Assembly: GCA_023396045.1 (NCBI GenBank)
Contig: JAEWXD010000061.1
Location: forward strand, 1-13,065
Origin: Bacillota bacterium
GTDB lineage: Bacteria > Bacillota > Clostridia > Christensenellales > Aristaeellaceae
Direction: 5' to 3'
Length of the DNA: 13,065 bases
Each line of letters starts with the position of its first letter. Position 1 is the first letter of the stretch. The translations under genes and the position numbers were made by a program. Shown piece by piece: positions 1 through 6,610 of this stretch. Below the pieces are notes generated by a model, which made no database searches, was not told the DNA's origin, and worked only from the letters and a program-made list of their open reading frames with translations.

Positions 1-212
1 AAATAGGTGATTTGTTGTTTGCTGTAGTAAATGTAGCAAGGCTATTAAAGGTTGATGCGGAATTGGCATTACATTTAGCTGTTGATAAATTTGTTTTGCG
101 ATTCAAAACCATGGAAAATCTAGTAAAAAATGATAAAAAATCCCTAAATCACTTGACTTTACAAGAATTAGATGTATACTGGAATATAGGGAAAGCTGTT
201 CTAAAAGGATAA
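1..212 (+). CDS. mazG: MazG nucleoside triphosphate pyrophosphohydrolase, C-terminal fragment
   Basis: Only the last ~70 codons are in the window; the reading frame is open from base 3 and the gene begins to the left. The fragment starts IGDLLFAVVNVARLLKVD and continues with an ALHLAVDKFVLRFKTME stretch. This matches the final helices of the MazG all-alpha NTP pyrophosphatase family (usual form: GDLLFALVNLAR..., then NxKFxRRFxxxE). MazG hydrolyses (d)NTPs to monophosphates, cleaning nucleotide pools. The acidic metal-binding motif of the last MazG domain lies mostly outside the window, except that the Asp of GDLL is probably part of it. The order mazG-hup-rqcP is common in Firmicutes and supports the call. 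The 3' end also appears to carry the promoter for hup. Confidence 0.8.
   Translation, partial: IGDLLFAVVNVARLLKVDAELALHLAVDKFVLRFKTMENLVKNDKKSLNHLTLQELDVYWNIGKAVLKG
153..180 (+). promoter_or_regulatory. Likely sigma-A promoter for hup inside mazG
   Basis: TTGACT at 153-158 and TATACT at 175-180 are separated by 16 bases, each one mismatch from consensus. A TG sits directly before the -10. Transcription would start near 187 and give a leader of about 70 nt before the HU ATG at 257. The leader contains a weak 7-bp AAAAACA/TGTTTTT dyad (222-228 / 233-239). This would let the abundant HU protein be made independently of mazG. Confidence 0.55.
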
Positions 213-256
213 GTTTTCTAAAAAAACACAATTGTTTTTATTTTAGGAGGATTCAC

Positions 257-532
257 ATGAATAAAGCAGAATTAACAGCTCTTATTGCTGAAAAAACAGG
301 TTTAACAAAAAACAAATCCGAAGAAGCTCTCAAAGCTGTATTGGATTCTATTACTGAAGCTTTGGTAAAAGGCGACAAAGTTCAAATCGTTGGTTTCGGT
401 TCTTTTGAAGTTAAGGAACGCGCTGCTCACCAAGGCCACAACCCACACACTGGCGACAAAATTACAATCCAAGCTTCCAAAAAACCTGCTTTCCATGCCG
501 GTAAAGCTTTAAGAGACGCTGTTAATAAGTAG
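257..532 (+). CDS. hup: HU family nucleoid-associated DNA-binding protein
   Basis: This 91-residue protein has the standard HU length and fold signature. The helical dimerisation half (1-45) is followed by GFGSFEVKERAA (46-57), the intercalating proline P63 in HNPHTG, and the C-terminal PAFHAGKALRDAV. HU binds and bends DNA non-specifically as a dimer and compacts the chromosome. The start is fixed by a perfect AGGAGG at 245-250, six bases upstream. Odd point: positions that are Arg/Lys/Gln in Bacillus HU (R58, R61, Q64, K80) are all histidine here (H58, H61, H64, H80). The gene lies between mazG and rqcP, as in many Firmicutes, and a strong terminator follows at once. Codon use is cleaner (more C-ending codons) than its neighbours, fitting high expression. 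Confidence 0.96.
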   Translation: MNKAELTALIAEKTGLTKNKSEEALKAVLDSITEALVKGDKVQIVGFGSFEVKERAAHQGHNPHTGDKITIQASKKPAFHAGKALRDAVNK

Positions 533-540
533 TCATATAG

Positions 541-565
541 AAGACCTTCGGGTCTTTCTTTTTTT
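541..565 (+). terminator. Rho-independent terminator of hup
   Basis: AAGACC (541-546), TTCG tetraloop (547-550), GGTCTT (551-556), then a T-rich tail CTTTTTTTT. It starts nine bases after the HU stop, so hup is probably transcribed mainly as a short message. Confidence 0.85.
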
Positions 566-594
566 GGCAATACTTGTTATACTTTCTATATAAT
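564..594 (+). promoter_or_regulatory. Possible promoter for the rqcP-ispDF-comEC-holA operon
   Basis: A perfect TATAAT lies at 589-594. The best -35 is TTGGCA at 564-569, overlapping the T-tail of the hup terminator, with a long 19-base spacer. Its position right after a terminator and 20 bases before rqcP makes it the natural start for the downstream unit, but the spacer is not ideal. Confidence 0.42.
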
Positions 595-613
595 AAAAAC
601 AATCAGGTGCATT

Positions 614-853
614 ATGAGAATTGACAAATATTTAAAATTAACACGTATTATTAAACGTAGAACCATTGCCAATGAGGCTTGTGATGCTGGCCGCGTGCTC
701 GCCAATGGCAAAGCCGTTAAAGCCGGTTACGAAGTAAAAATTGGTGATATTATAGAAATTGGTTTTGGTAATAAAACTGCTAAATATAAAGTATTACAAG
801 TAAAAGAAGTAGTGCGTAAAGAAGAAGCAGATTCTATGTACGAGGTACTGTAG
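614..853 (+). CDS. rqcP: RqcP (YabO), S4-domain ribosome quality control protein
   Basis: A 79-residue basic protein made almost entirely of one S4 RNA-binding domain: MRIDKYLKLTRIIKRRT at the start, then ANEACDAGRVLANGKAVKAG and the GDIIEI strand. This matches the Hsp15/YabO family. In Bacillus, RqcP acts with RqcH on stalled 50S subunits to add C-terminal alanine tails to nascent chains. Length and start match the family; AGGTG at 605-609 is a modest ribosome binding site four bases upstream. The stop TAG shares its last base with the GTG start of ispDF. In spore formers yabP, yabQ and often divIC tend to follow this gene; none is present here. Confidence 0.9.
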   Translation: MRIDKYLKLTRIIKRRTIANEACDAGRVLANGKAVKAGYEVKIGDIIEIGFGNKTAKYKVLQVKEVVRKEEADSMYEVL

Positions 854-1992
854 TGAAAACCTGTGCCATTATCGTAGCAGGCGGTTCCGGTAGCCGTATG
901 CAAATTGAAAAAAATAAGGTTTTGTTGTATATAGATGGCATTAGTGTCATTTGTAAAACGCTGCAGGCCTTTTCTGCTATGAATCAAATTGTATTGGTTG
1001 TGCGCCCTTGTGATCAGGGGGAAATTGTGCAAGAAATTCAAAAGAACCATATATCCATGCATAACATACAATTTGCCTATGGTGGTGCAACACGTGGGGA
1101 GTCTGTACAAAATGGCTTACAACTTGTGCAAGATTGTGATATTACCCTTGTGCATGACGCTGCACGCCCCTATGTAGAAAAACAGGATATAGAACGTGTT
1201 ATTGTACAAGCTAAAGAACACGCTTGTGCCATTTTGGCAAGCCCTGTGAACGATACCTTAAAAAAAGCAAATGATACCTTAGAAATTGTACAAACTGTGG
1301 ATAGAACCAATATGTATGCAGCGCAAACACCACAGGCGTTTCATACAAATCTGCTTAAAGAAATCTATGCAGAGGCCCAAAAACAAAACCTGCAAGCTAC
1401 AGACGATGCAAGTTTAGCTGAACGTTTAGGTTACAAAGTAAAAATTGTACCTGCTACTTCTAAAAATATTAAAATAACCAGACCGGAGGACATTGTGCAA
1501 AATTATAGAGTTGGCCATGGCTTTGATGTACATAAGCTCGTAGAAAATAGAAAATGTATACTTTTTGGGGTAGATGTACCTTATGAAAAAGGTCTTCTTG
1601 GCCATAGTGATGCAGATGTAGGTGCCCATGCTCTTATGGATGCCATGCTCGGTGCTGCTGCCCTGGGGGATATTGGTACTCATTTTCCAGACAATGATAT
1701 GCATTACCACAATGCAGACTCTATGTTACTACTTAAAAAAGTACAGGAGCTATTACAAAGCAATGGCTTTCAAGTTTTGCAATTAGACTGCACCATTATT
1801 GCGCAAGTGCCAAAACTGGCACCTTATATACAGCAAATGCGCCAAAATATAGCAGATGTATTGCAAATCTCTTTGCATTGCATTAATGTAAAAGCCACCA
1901 CTACCGAAAAACTTGGCTTTACCGGCCGTGGAGAAGGCATAGCGGCAGAAGCTGTATGTATGATTCAGGGGGATGCTTTATGCAATTTATAG
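853..1992 (+). CDS. ispDF: Bifunctional IspD/IspF fusion (MEP pathway)
   Basis: One 379-residue protein joins two non-consecutive MEP-pathway enzymes. Residues 1-217 are IspD, MEP cytidylyltransferase: VAGGSGSRM nucleotide loop with K22, GGATRGESVQNGL (77-89), VHDAARPYV (100-108), DRTNMYAAQTPQAF (150-163) and NIKITRPED (205-213, with K207). Residues 219-379 are IspF, 2-C-methyl-D-erythritol 2,4-cyclodiphosphate synthase: GHGFDVH with zinc ligands D225 and H227, third ligand H259, the LGDIGTHFPD segment, and KATTTEKLGFTGRGEG (347-362). All key residues I can name are present, so both activities should work. The start is GTG overlapping the rqcP stop by one base; the first residue of the conserved IspD strand follows directly, so no longer start is needed. 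Its 3' end overlaps the next gene by 13 bases. Confidence 0.95.
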   Translation: MKTCAIIVAGGSGSRMQIEKNKVLLYIDGISVICKTLQAFSAMNQIVLVVRPCDQGEIVQEIQKNHISMHNIQFAYGGATRGESVQNGLQLVQDCDITLVHDAARPYVEKQDIERVIVQAKEHACAILASPVNDTLKKANDTLEIVQTVDRTNMYAAQTPQAFHTNLLKEIYAEAQKQNLQATDDASLAERLGYKVKIVPATSKNIKITRPEDIVQNYRVGHGFDVHKLVENRKCILFGVDVPYEKGLLGHSDADVGAHALMDAMLGAAALGDIGTHFPDNDMHYHNADSMLLLKKVQELLQSNGFQVLQLDCTIIAQVPKLAPYIQQMRQNIADVLQISLHCINVKATTTEKLGFTGRGEGIAAEAVCMIQGDALCNL

Positions 1993-2705
1993 CCTTGGGC
2001 AATGCAGGGCCTTACCCCAATGCAGAGGGGGCTTGCTCTTCTTATCTTGTAAAAACCAAAGAATCTACTTTGCTGTTTGACTGTGGCACGGCTACTTTGG
2101 CAAGGCTTGTGAAAGTAATTGACCCTTGCACATTAGATGCCATTTTTATTAGCCATTGGCATGCAGACCATTGTTCAGATTTATTTGCACTTTCTTATCT
2201 TTACCAATTTCAATTGCCACAAGGCAAAAAAATAAAACTTTATACCATTGCTTCGCCAAGTTCCATGCTTTACCAGGAGGCATGCCGTAATCCATACTTT
2301 GATATGGAAAATATCGTTGAAAACCAAGTACTGCAAATCAAAGATGCACAAATTACTTGCGGTAAAGCCATACACCCCGCACCAACCTTAATGTTTGCTT
2401 TGCAGGCAGAAGATAAAAAATGGGTATATTCTGCCGATACCAACTATTTTGAAGGCATTGTAGATTTTTGTAAAAATGCAGATGTACTTATCTGTGACGC
2501 TTGTTTTTTGCATAAGCAGTGGGCAGAAAATAAGCCGCATCTTTCTGCAAAACTGGCAGGCCAAATTGCAAGAGAAGCAACAGTAGGGCATTTGTATTGT
2601 ACACATATATCTCCCATGGGCAATGCGCAGCTTATTTTTTATGAAGCTTTTGCCGAATATCCTAAATCTTCTGTAATAGAAACAGAAAAATGTTATATTC
2701 TATGA
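1980..2705 (+). CDS. YhfI-like metallo-beta-lactamase fold hydrolase
   Basis: A 241-residue single-domain metallo-beta-lactamase protein. The N-terminus MQFIALGNAGPYPNAEG and CGTATLARL resemble Bacillus YhfI and RNase Z-like hydrolases. Metal ligands are visible: HWHADH at 59-64 (HxHxDH), H132 in HPAPTL, D153 in SADTNYF, and H209 in THISP; PHLSAKLAGQIA (186-197) is another family motif. It lacks the long arm of tRNA-processing RNase Z, so a phosphodiesterase or nuclease role is possible but the substrate is unknown. I chose the ATG at 1980 because AGGGGGA at 1967-1973 sits six bases before it and the protein then begins at the first beta strand; an upstream ATG at 1956 would add eight unrelated residues. 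It overlaps ispDF by 13 bases and meets comEC in an ATGA. Confidence 0.88.
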   Translation: MQFIALGNAGPYPNAEGACSSYLVKTKESTLLFDCGTATLARLVKVIDPCTLDAIFISHWHADHCSDLFALSYLYQFQLPQGKKIKLYTIASPSSMLYQEACRNPYFDMENIVENQVLQIKDAQITCGKAIHPAPTLMFALQAEDKKWVYSADTNYFEGIVDFCKNADVLICDACFLHKQWAENKPHLSAKLAGQIAREATVGHLYCTHISPMGNAQLIFYEAFAEYPKSSVIETEKCYIL

Positions 2706-5002
2706 GTTTGTTTTGCAAGAACTATCCCTTTATTTTTGTGTTAGGTGCTATACTTGGTATCGTTACAGGCTACCGTATGGATCAGCCTGTTTTGTTATGC
2801 ATAGGTTTGTGTATTAGTTTGGTATTTGTGATTGTTTATCAATATACGCAAAAACAAATGGGGGCGGTGCATGCGGTGTTGTTCTTCTTTTTATTTGCTG
2901 TTTATACTTTTTTGCGTATACAAACCCCGGCGATAGATGGAAATGCGGCACAGTTTCAAGGCACCGTGTATGGTGCTGTGCGCACTACCGAACATAGAAC
3001 AAAATTTGTGATCAGCAATATCCAAAAAGAAGGGCAAGCCTTGCAAGGCAAAGCCTATATCAGTGTGCGCAATTCGGTCCTTGGGGAAATAGAGTTGCAG
3101 AATGGTATGCAAATTTCTTTTGTTGGTAAAGAATATGCGCCAAGTCGACCAAATAGCAAATATGCTTTTGATTTTTTTGGTTACTTAAAACAGCAAAATA
3201 TAGCCCATGGCATTGCAAACATTAAAAATATACAAGTGCTTTCAAAAAATGATATGGGGGATAGAGCCTATCAGGTGCGGCAAACGCTACAAGCTATTTT
3301 TGCAGAACATATGGGTAAGGAAAATGCAGCGCTTGCAAGTTCTTTATTGTTTTCGCACAAAAGTGCAGATGCAGAGGAACTTAGGGAATTGTTTCAAAAC
3401 TTGGGCATTGCGCATTTGTTTGCTGTTTCTGGCTTGCATATATCCATATTGGAGGGTGCGCTGTTTGCTTTGTTAAAGCGCCTATCTGTGCCTAAAGTAT
3501 ACAGGGTAGTGCTTACCAGCGTGTTTATGCTCGCTTATGCTTGGCTTTGTGGATTTTCTGTGGCAACGCAAAGGGCGTTTTTTATGTTTGTATTATTGCA
3601 TGGGGCAAATTTATGTAAACGCCCTTCTCAAAGCTTGGTTGCATTGGCGTGGTCTGCTATTTTAATTTTGCTCATCAATCCTTTTGCTTTGTTTACAGCC
3701 GGGTTTGCATTCTCATTTGGTGCAGTGCTTGGCATTTTGCTCATAGGTAAAGTATTTGCAAAATATATAAGCGATTTTATGTGGCAACATTTTCGTTATA
3801 GGCATTGGGTGCAACAAGGCATACAGGCATTTTCTATGGTTCTTGGCGCACAGGTTGGGGTATTGCTTCCTACAATGTACTATTTCGGTAGTATTTCTTT
3901 GCTGGCTTTACCTATGAATTTGTTGATTATTCCTATCATAGCCATAGTATTACCCTTGTTATTGTTATGTACCATATCGGCGTATATTCCTTTTGTAAAT
4001 ACTGTTTTGTTTGGCATTGCGAAATATAGCATACAAGTTTTATTATATTTTTTAAAACTTGTACCTGCATCAATAAATCTAAGCTTGCCTATGTTAAGTA
4101 ATGTGCAGAGTATGTTACTTGTTATATTTTTAGGTTTGCTTTTACCGGGTTTTGTGCGTACAAATAAAAAAATCAAAGGAATTCTTTTATGTGTAACGGT
4201 GTTCGCTTTTGCTCTACACAGCGCTTTAGTACATAATCCATATCCTGTATATACTCAATTGAGTGTAGGTAGAGCAGATTGTGCTGTTTTGGAAGATGGA
4301 AACAGTACCGTTGTAATTGACACCGGTGAAACCGGCTATGAATTGGTCAATTTTTTAAAAAGCAAAAACAAATCCATAGATGCGCTCTATATTAGCCACT
4401 TTGATTTAGACCATTATGGCGGTGTAGAAGCACTTTTGAAAAATAAAATTGCTATCAAAAAAGTTTATATTCCTTATGGTGCTTTGTATGCAGAAAATGG
4501 GGAAGCAGCAAAAGCTTGCGTAGAAGCTTTGCAATTGAAGGGTGCTGTTGTTGAGGAAGTAGGCAAGGGTATAAGCCATACTTACAATAGAACTACAATA
4601 GAAGTTTTATTTCCATACACAAGGCAAAATACATTGCAGCGCAAAAGCAACGATACATCGCTTGCTATGCTGCTCAATATTATGGATAACAGATTGCTTA
4701 CTATGGGAGATTTGCCTTCCAATTATGAGCTCTATGCAGCTCAAAATTGTGATATAATAAAAATAGCGCATCACGGTAGTTATACTTCCACCAGTGCAGC
4801 GTTTTTGCATTTGGTGCAACCGGAGGTAGCACTCATTTCTGCCAATGGTGCAGAGGGCTTTCCCCATCCTGATGTAGTACAGAATTTGCAAAATGAAAAT
4901 TTGCAAATTTACAATACGGCAAATGTTGGGGATATAGAGCTTTGTTTTAAAAATAAGGAATATAAGGTGCAATTTGCATGGATAAACGAGATTTTTTATT
5001 AG
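2702..5002 (+). CDS. comEC: ComEC/Rec2 DNA internalisation channel
   Basis: A 766-residue polytopic membrane protein with all three ComEC parts. An N-terminal membrane pair and DUF4131-like OB region (about 1-180) includes SRPNSKYAFDFFGYL. The competence domain (about 205-480) has LFAVSGLHISILEG (239-252) and many hydrophobic helices. The C-terminal metallo-beta-lactamase domain (about 515-755) has HFDLDH (566-571), D670 in MGDLP, AHHGSYTST (689-697) and HPD (722-724). ComEC carries single-stranded DNA across the inner membrane in transformation, and the C-terminal domain is thought to degrade the other strand. Length is normal and the metal ligands are intact, so the protein looks functional. 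I chose ATG 2702 for its ATGA overlap with the upstream stop; ATG 2690 is an alternative four codons longer. Neither has a clear ribosome binding site, which fits translational coupling. Confidence 0.94.
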   Translation: MSLFCKNYPFIFVLGAILGIVTGYRMDQPVLLCIGLCISLVFVIVYQYTQKQMGAVHAVLFFFLFAVYTFLRIQTPAIDGNAAQFQGTVYGAVRTTEHRTKFVISNIQKEGQALQGKAYISVRNSVLGEIELQNGMQISFVGKEYAPSRPNSKYAFDFFGYLKQQNIAHGIANIKNIQVLSKNDMGDRAYQVRQTLQAIFAEHMGKENAALASSLLFSHKSADAEELRELFQNLGIAHLFAVSGLHISILEGALFALLKRLSVPKVYRVVLTSVFMLAYAWLCGFSVATQRAFFMFVLLHGANLCKRPSQSLVALAWSAILILLINPFALFTAGFAFSFGAVLGILLIGKVFAKYISDFMWQHFRYRHWVQQGIQAFSMVLGAQVGVLLPTMYYFGSISLLALPMNLLIIPIIAIVLPLLLLCTISAYIPFVNTVLFGIAKYSIQVLLYFLKLVPASINLSLPMLSNVQSMLLVIFLGLLLPGFVRTNKKIKGILLCVTVFAFALHSALVHNPYPVYTQLSVGRADCAVLEDGNSTVVIDTGETGYELVNFLKSKNKSIDALYISHFDLDHYGGVEALLKNKIAIKKVYIPYGALYAENGEAAKACVEALQLKGAVVEEVGKGISHTYNRTTIEVLFPYTRQNTLQRKSNDTSLAMLLNIMDNRLLTMGDLPSNYELYAAQNCDIIKIAHHGSYTSTSAAFLHLVQPEVALISANGAEGFPHPDVVQNLQNENLQIYNTANVGDIELCFKNKEYKVQFAWINEIFY

Positions 5003-5997
5003 AAATTGCGCAAAACAGAATACAATCTTTATATATATTAGAGGGCGAAGAAAAGTACTTAAAGCAAGAAGCGCTCCATTTTATGTTGCAAAAATATATG
5101 CCTCAAGATTTTGCAGCACTTAATGTAATGCGCTTGCAAGACCCAAAAGTACAAAGTATCATAGAAATTTCTCAAATGCCACCTTTAATGTGTGATAAAC
5201 GCTTTGTTTTGGTACAGGGTTTTTCGCTGATAGAGTCCGGCAAGGAAAAAGTAAGCAATCCTCAAGAAGCAGATGAATTTATTGAGTTTACAAAGCATAT
5301 ACCAGAAACTACAGTGTTGATTATCAGCATTGACGGAAAGGCAGATGTACGCAAAAAAACAACCAAGCATTGTGCCAGTCGTATATATAGCTTTTTACCT
5401 TTTAAAAAAGAGGAAGCCAGCAAGTACCTTATAGACCAAGCCAAATTACAAAATAAAACACTATCCAAAGCTGTGGCAGATCAAATTCAATTGGCTGTTG
5501 GTAATGATGCCGCCAGTTTAAAGCAAGAGCTACTTAAGCTGTTTGCCTTTTGTGAAGATGGTGAAATTACCAGCCAGGCAGTCAGCGCCATTACAAGCAA
5601 GTCAGTAGGTTTTTCTGTATATCAAATGACGGATGCCTTGTTGGCCGGCCAAATGAAACAAGCCTTGGATATTCAAAAGCAATTGCTGAAAAATGGTGAA
5701 AATGAATATATGTTGTTTGCTATGTTATTGCGTGAATGTAGGCTCAATTACTATACTAAAATATTAGCTTTGGCGCGTAAAAGTATAGATGAAATTGCAA
5801 AAATTACCGATAGTAGAGATTTTGCCGTGCAAAAACGCTTAAACCACTTGTATAAATTGCAGCTTTCTGCTATTTTAAAAGCCTATCGCTATTGTATAGA
5901 TACAGACCTTGCTATTAAAGAGGGTAGAATGAGCCAAACGGGTATTGCAGAAAGAACCTTGATAGGAATTTATGCTATATTGAATAATGTTGTTTAA
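4978..5997 (+). CDS. holA: DNA polymerase III subunit delta (clamp loader)
   Basis: A 339-residue protein of normal HolA length. The N-terminus has YILEGEEKYLKQEA (19-32), the usual HolA opening in which the degenerate Walker A region follows a Y/FLL-x-GE strand. The middle has the VLIISID strand and the KEEASKYL and AVGNDAASLKQELLKL segments. The C-terminal helical collar domain begins near SVGFSVYQMTDALL and ends with the family motif IKEGRMSQTGIAERTL. Delta opens the beta sliding clamp as part of the clamp loader. The start at 4978 is supported by AAGGTG at 4964-4969, eight bases upstream; it overlaps comEC by 25 bases. comEC-holA is a common pair in Firmicutes and other bacteria. It is the last gene of the coupled operon; no strong terminator follows. 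Confidence 0.93.
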   Translation: MDKRDFLLEIAQNRIQSLYILEGEEKYLKQEALHFMLQKYMPQDFAALNVMRLQDPKVQSIIEISQMPPLMCDKRFVLVQGFSLIESGKEKVSNPQEADEFIEFTKHIPETTVLIISIDGKADVRKKTTKHCASRIYSFLPFKKEEASKYLIDQAKLQNKTLSKAVADQIQLAVGNDAASLKQELLKLFAFCEDGEITSQAVSAITSKSVGFSVYQMTDALLAGQMKQALDIQKQLLKNGENEYMLFAMLLRECRLNYYTKILALARKSIDEIAKITDSRDFAVQKRLNHLYKLQLSAILKAYRYCIDTDLAIKEGRMSQTGIAERTLIGIYAILNNVV

Positions 5998-6042
5998 AAA
6001 TGTAACATCTGTAAAAAATAAAACTTTTTTTTACAAAAAGAC

Positions 6043-6071
6043 TTGCAATTTTGAAAATACTATGCTATATT
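6043..6071 (+). promoter_or_regulatory. Extended -10 promoter for the DUF1292 gene
   Basis: TTGCAA (6043-6048), a 17-base spacer, and TATATT (6066-6071) preceded by TGC (6063-6065), which is an extended -10 element. Transcription would start near 6078, giving a leader of about 79 nt. It lies 46 bases after the holA stop, so the DUF1292 gene can be transcribed on its own. Confidence 0.65.
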
Positions 6072-6090
6072 AAAAATACAAAAGGAAATA

Positions 6091-6129
6091 AACCAATAGC
6101 ACCATAAGGTTGTAACAGAAGTATTGGTT
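6091..6129 (+). repeat. 8-bp perfect inverted repeat in the DUF1292 leader
   Basis: AACCAATA (6091-6098) and TATTGGTT (6122-6129) are perfectly complementary, with a 23-base loop. In the predicted transcript this would close a stem-loop ending 13 bases before the Shine-Dalgarno. It could be a regulatory RNA structure or chance; no known riboswitch class is recognised. Confidence 0.4.
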
Positions 6130-6141
6130 GGAAATCCAGTG

Positions 6142-6151
6142 AAAGGGGTGA
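6142..6151 (+). promoter_or_regulatory. Strong ribosome binding site that sets a TTG start
   Basis: AAAGGGGTGAT is nearly complementary to the 3' end of 16S rRNA. The nearest sensible initiation codon is TTG at 6157, eight bases after AGGGG. No ATG lies in frame between this site and the conserved part of the protein, so TTG is the likely start. Confidence 0.7.
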
Positions 6152-6156
6152 TACCG

Positions 6157-6504
6157 TTGTACAACGAAGAGAACGAAACAGTGTGCTGCAGCACTGAAAA
6201 TACAGCAGTAGAAGAAGCATCTTCTTTAGACGACATTATTGAAGCACATGACGAAAACGGGAATCCTATCACACTTCAGGTAGTTCGGTATTTTTATCAC
6301 AACACAGATGAATATGTTGTATTGCAAGAAGCAAACCAAACCGATACCCTTTCGCCCGCTGGTGAAGAACCACAAGCTTACATCATGAAGGTTGATGTAG
6401 AATTAGAAGATGGAGAAGAAATTGAAGTTTTTTCACCCGTCGAAGATGATGACTTATATGATTCGCTTGTAGAAATAGCATTCTCAAAGTATACACTCGG
6501 TTAA
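6157..6504 (+). CDS. DUF1292 (YrzB-like) small acidic protein
   Basis: A 115-residue, very acidic, soluble protein. Residues about 34-110 fit the DUF1292 pattern: NPITLQVVRYFYHNTDEYVVLQE, then a loop, then IMKVDVELEDGEEIEVFSPVEDDDLYDSLVEIAF. The family is widespread in Firmicutes (Bacillus YrzB, often near the Holliday-junction resolvase RuvX) and has no known function. The first 30 residues are a non-conserved acidic tail with a CC pair. The TTG start at 6157 is chosen from the strong Shine-Dalgarno just before it; an in-frame TTG at 6124 would place that site inside the gene. It has its own promoter and terminator and so is probably a single-gene unit, away from the ruvX-type context usual for its family. 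Confidence 0.8.
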   Translation: MYNEENETVCCSTENTAVEEASSLDDIIEAHDENGNPITLQVVRYFYHNTDEYVVLQEANQTDTLSPAGEEPQAYIMKVDVELEDGEEIEVFSPVEDDDLYDSLVEIAFSKYTLG

Positions 6505-6526
6505 GTCATAGAACCAAGCTTTTAAA

Positions 6527-6563
6527 TCTATGTTTACATACATTTCTATAAGTAAATCATAGA
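6527..6563. repeat. Imperfect inverted repeat after DUF1292
   Basis: TCTATGTTTAC (6527-6537) pairs with GTAAATCATAGA (6552-6563) over 11 base pairs with a single bulged T, around a 14-base loop. It lies between the DUF1292 stop and the main terminator hairpin. It has too little GC and no T-tail to be a terminator itself; it may be a 3' UTR structure. Confidence 0.35.
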
Positions 6564-6572
6564 CAATTACAT

Positions 6573-6606
6573 ACTAAAAACGGCTACGAAAGTAGCCGTT
6601 TTTAGT
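6573..6606. terminator. Bidirectional intrinsic terminator between convergent genes
   Basis: ACTAAAAACGGCTAC (6573-6587) and GTAGCCGTTTTTAGT (6592-6606) form a perfect 15-bp stem with a GAAA loop. The A and T runs flanking the GC core give a T-run on either strand, and a further T-run follows on the + strand. It separates the + strand DUF1292 gene from the - strand phosphoesterase gene and should stop transcription from both sides. Confidence 0.88.
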
Positions 6607-6610
6607 GTTT

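Noticed and set aside
220..240. AAAAACA / TGTTTTT dyad before hup as a mazG terminator
   Set aside because: Only one G-C pair and it lies directly upstream of the HU ribosome binding site; it is more likely leader sequence.
727..1110. A 127-residue minus-strand frame opposite rqcP and ispDF
   Set aside because: Both opposite-strand genes are clear family members; the composition is what antisense of A+T-rich coding gives.
6010..6035. TGTAAAAAA / TTTTTTACA hairpin after holA as a terminator
   Set aside because: Nine pairs but only one G-C, an 8-base loop, and the T-run is used up in the stem. Too weak to call as a terminator.
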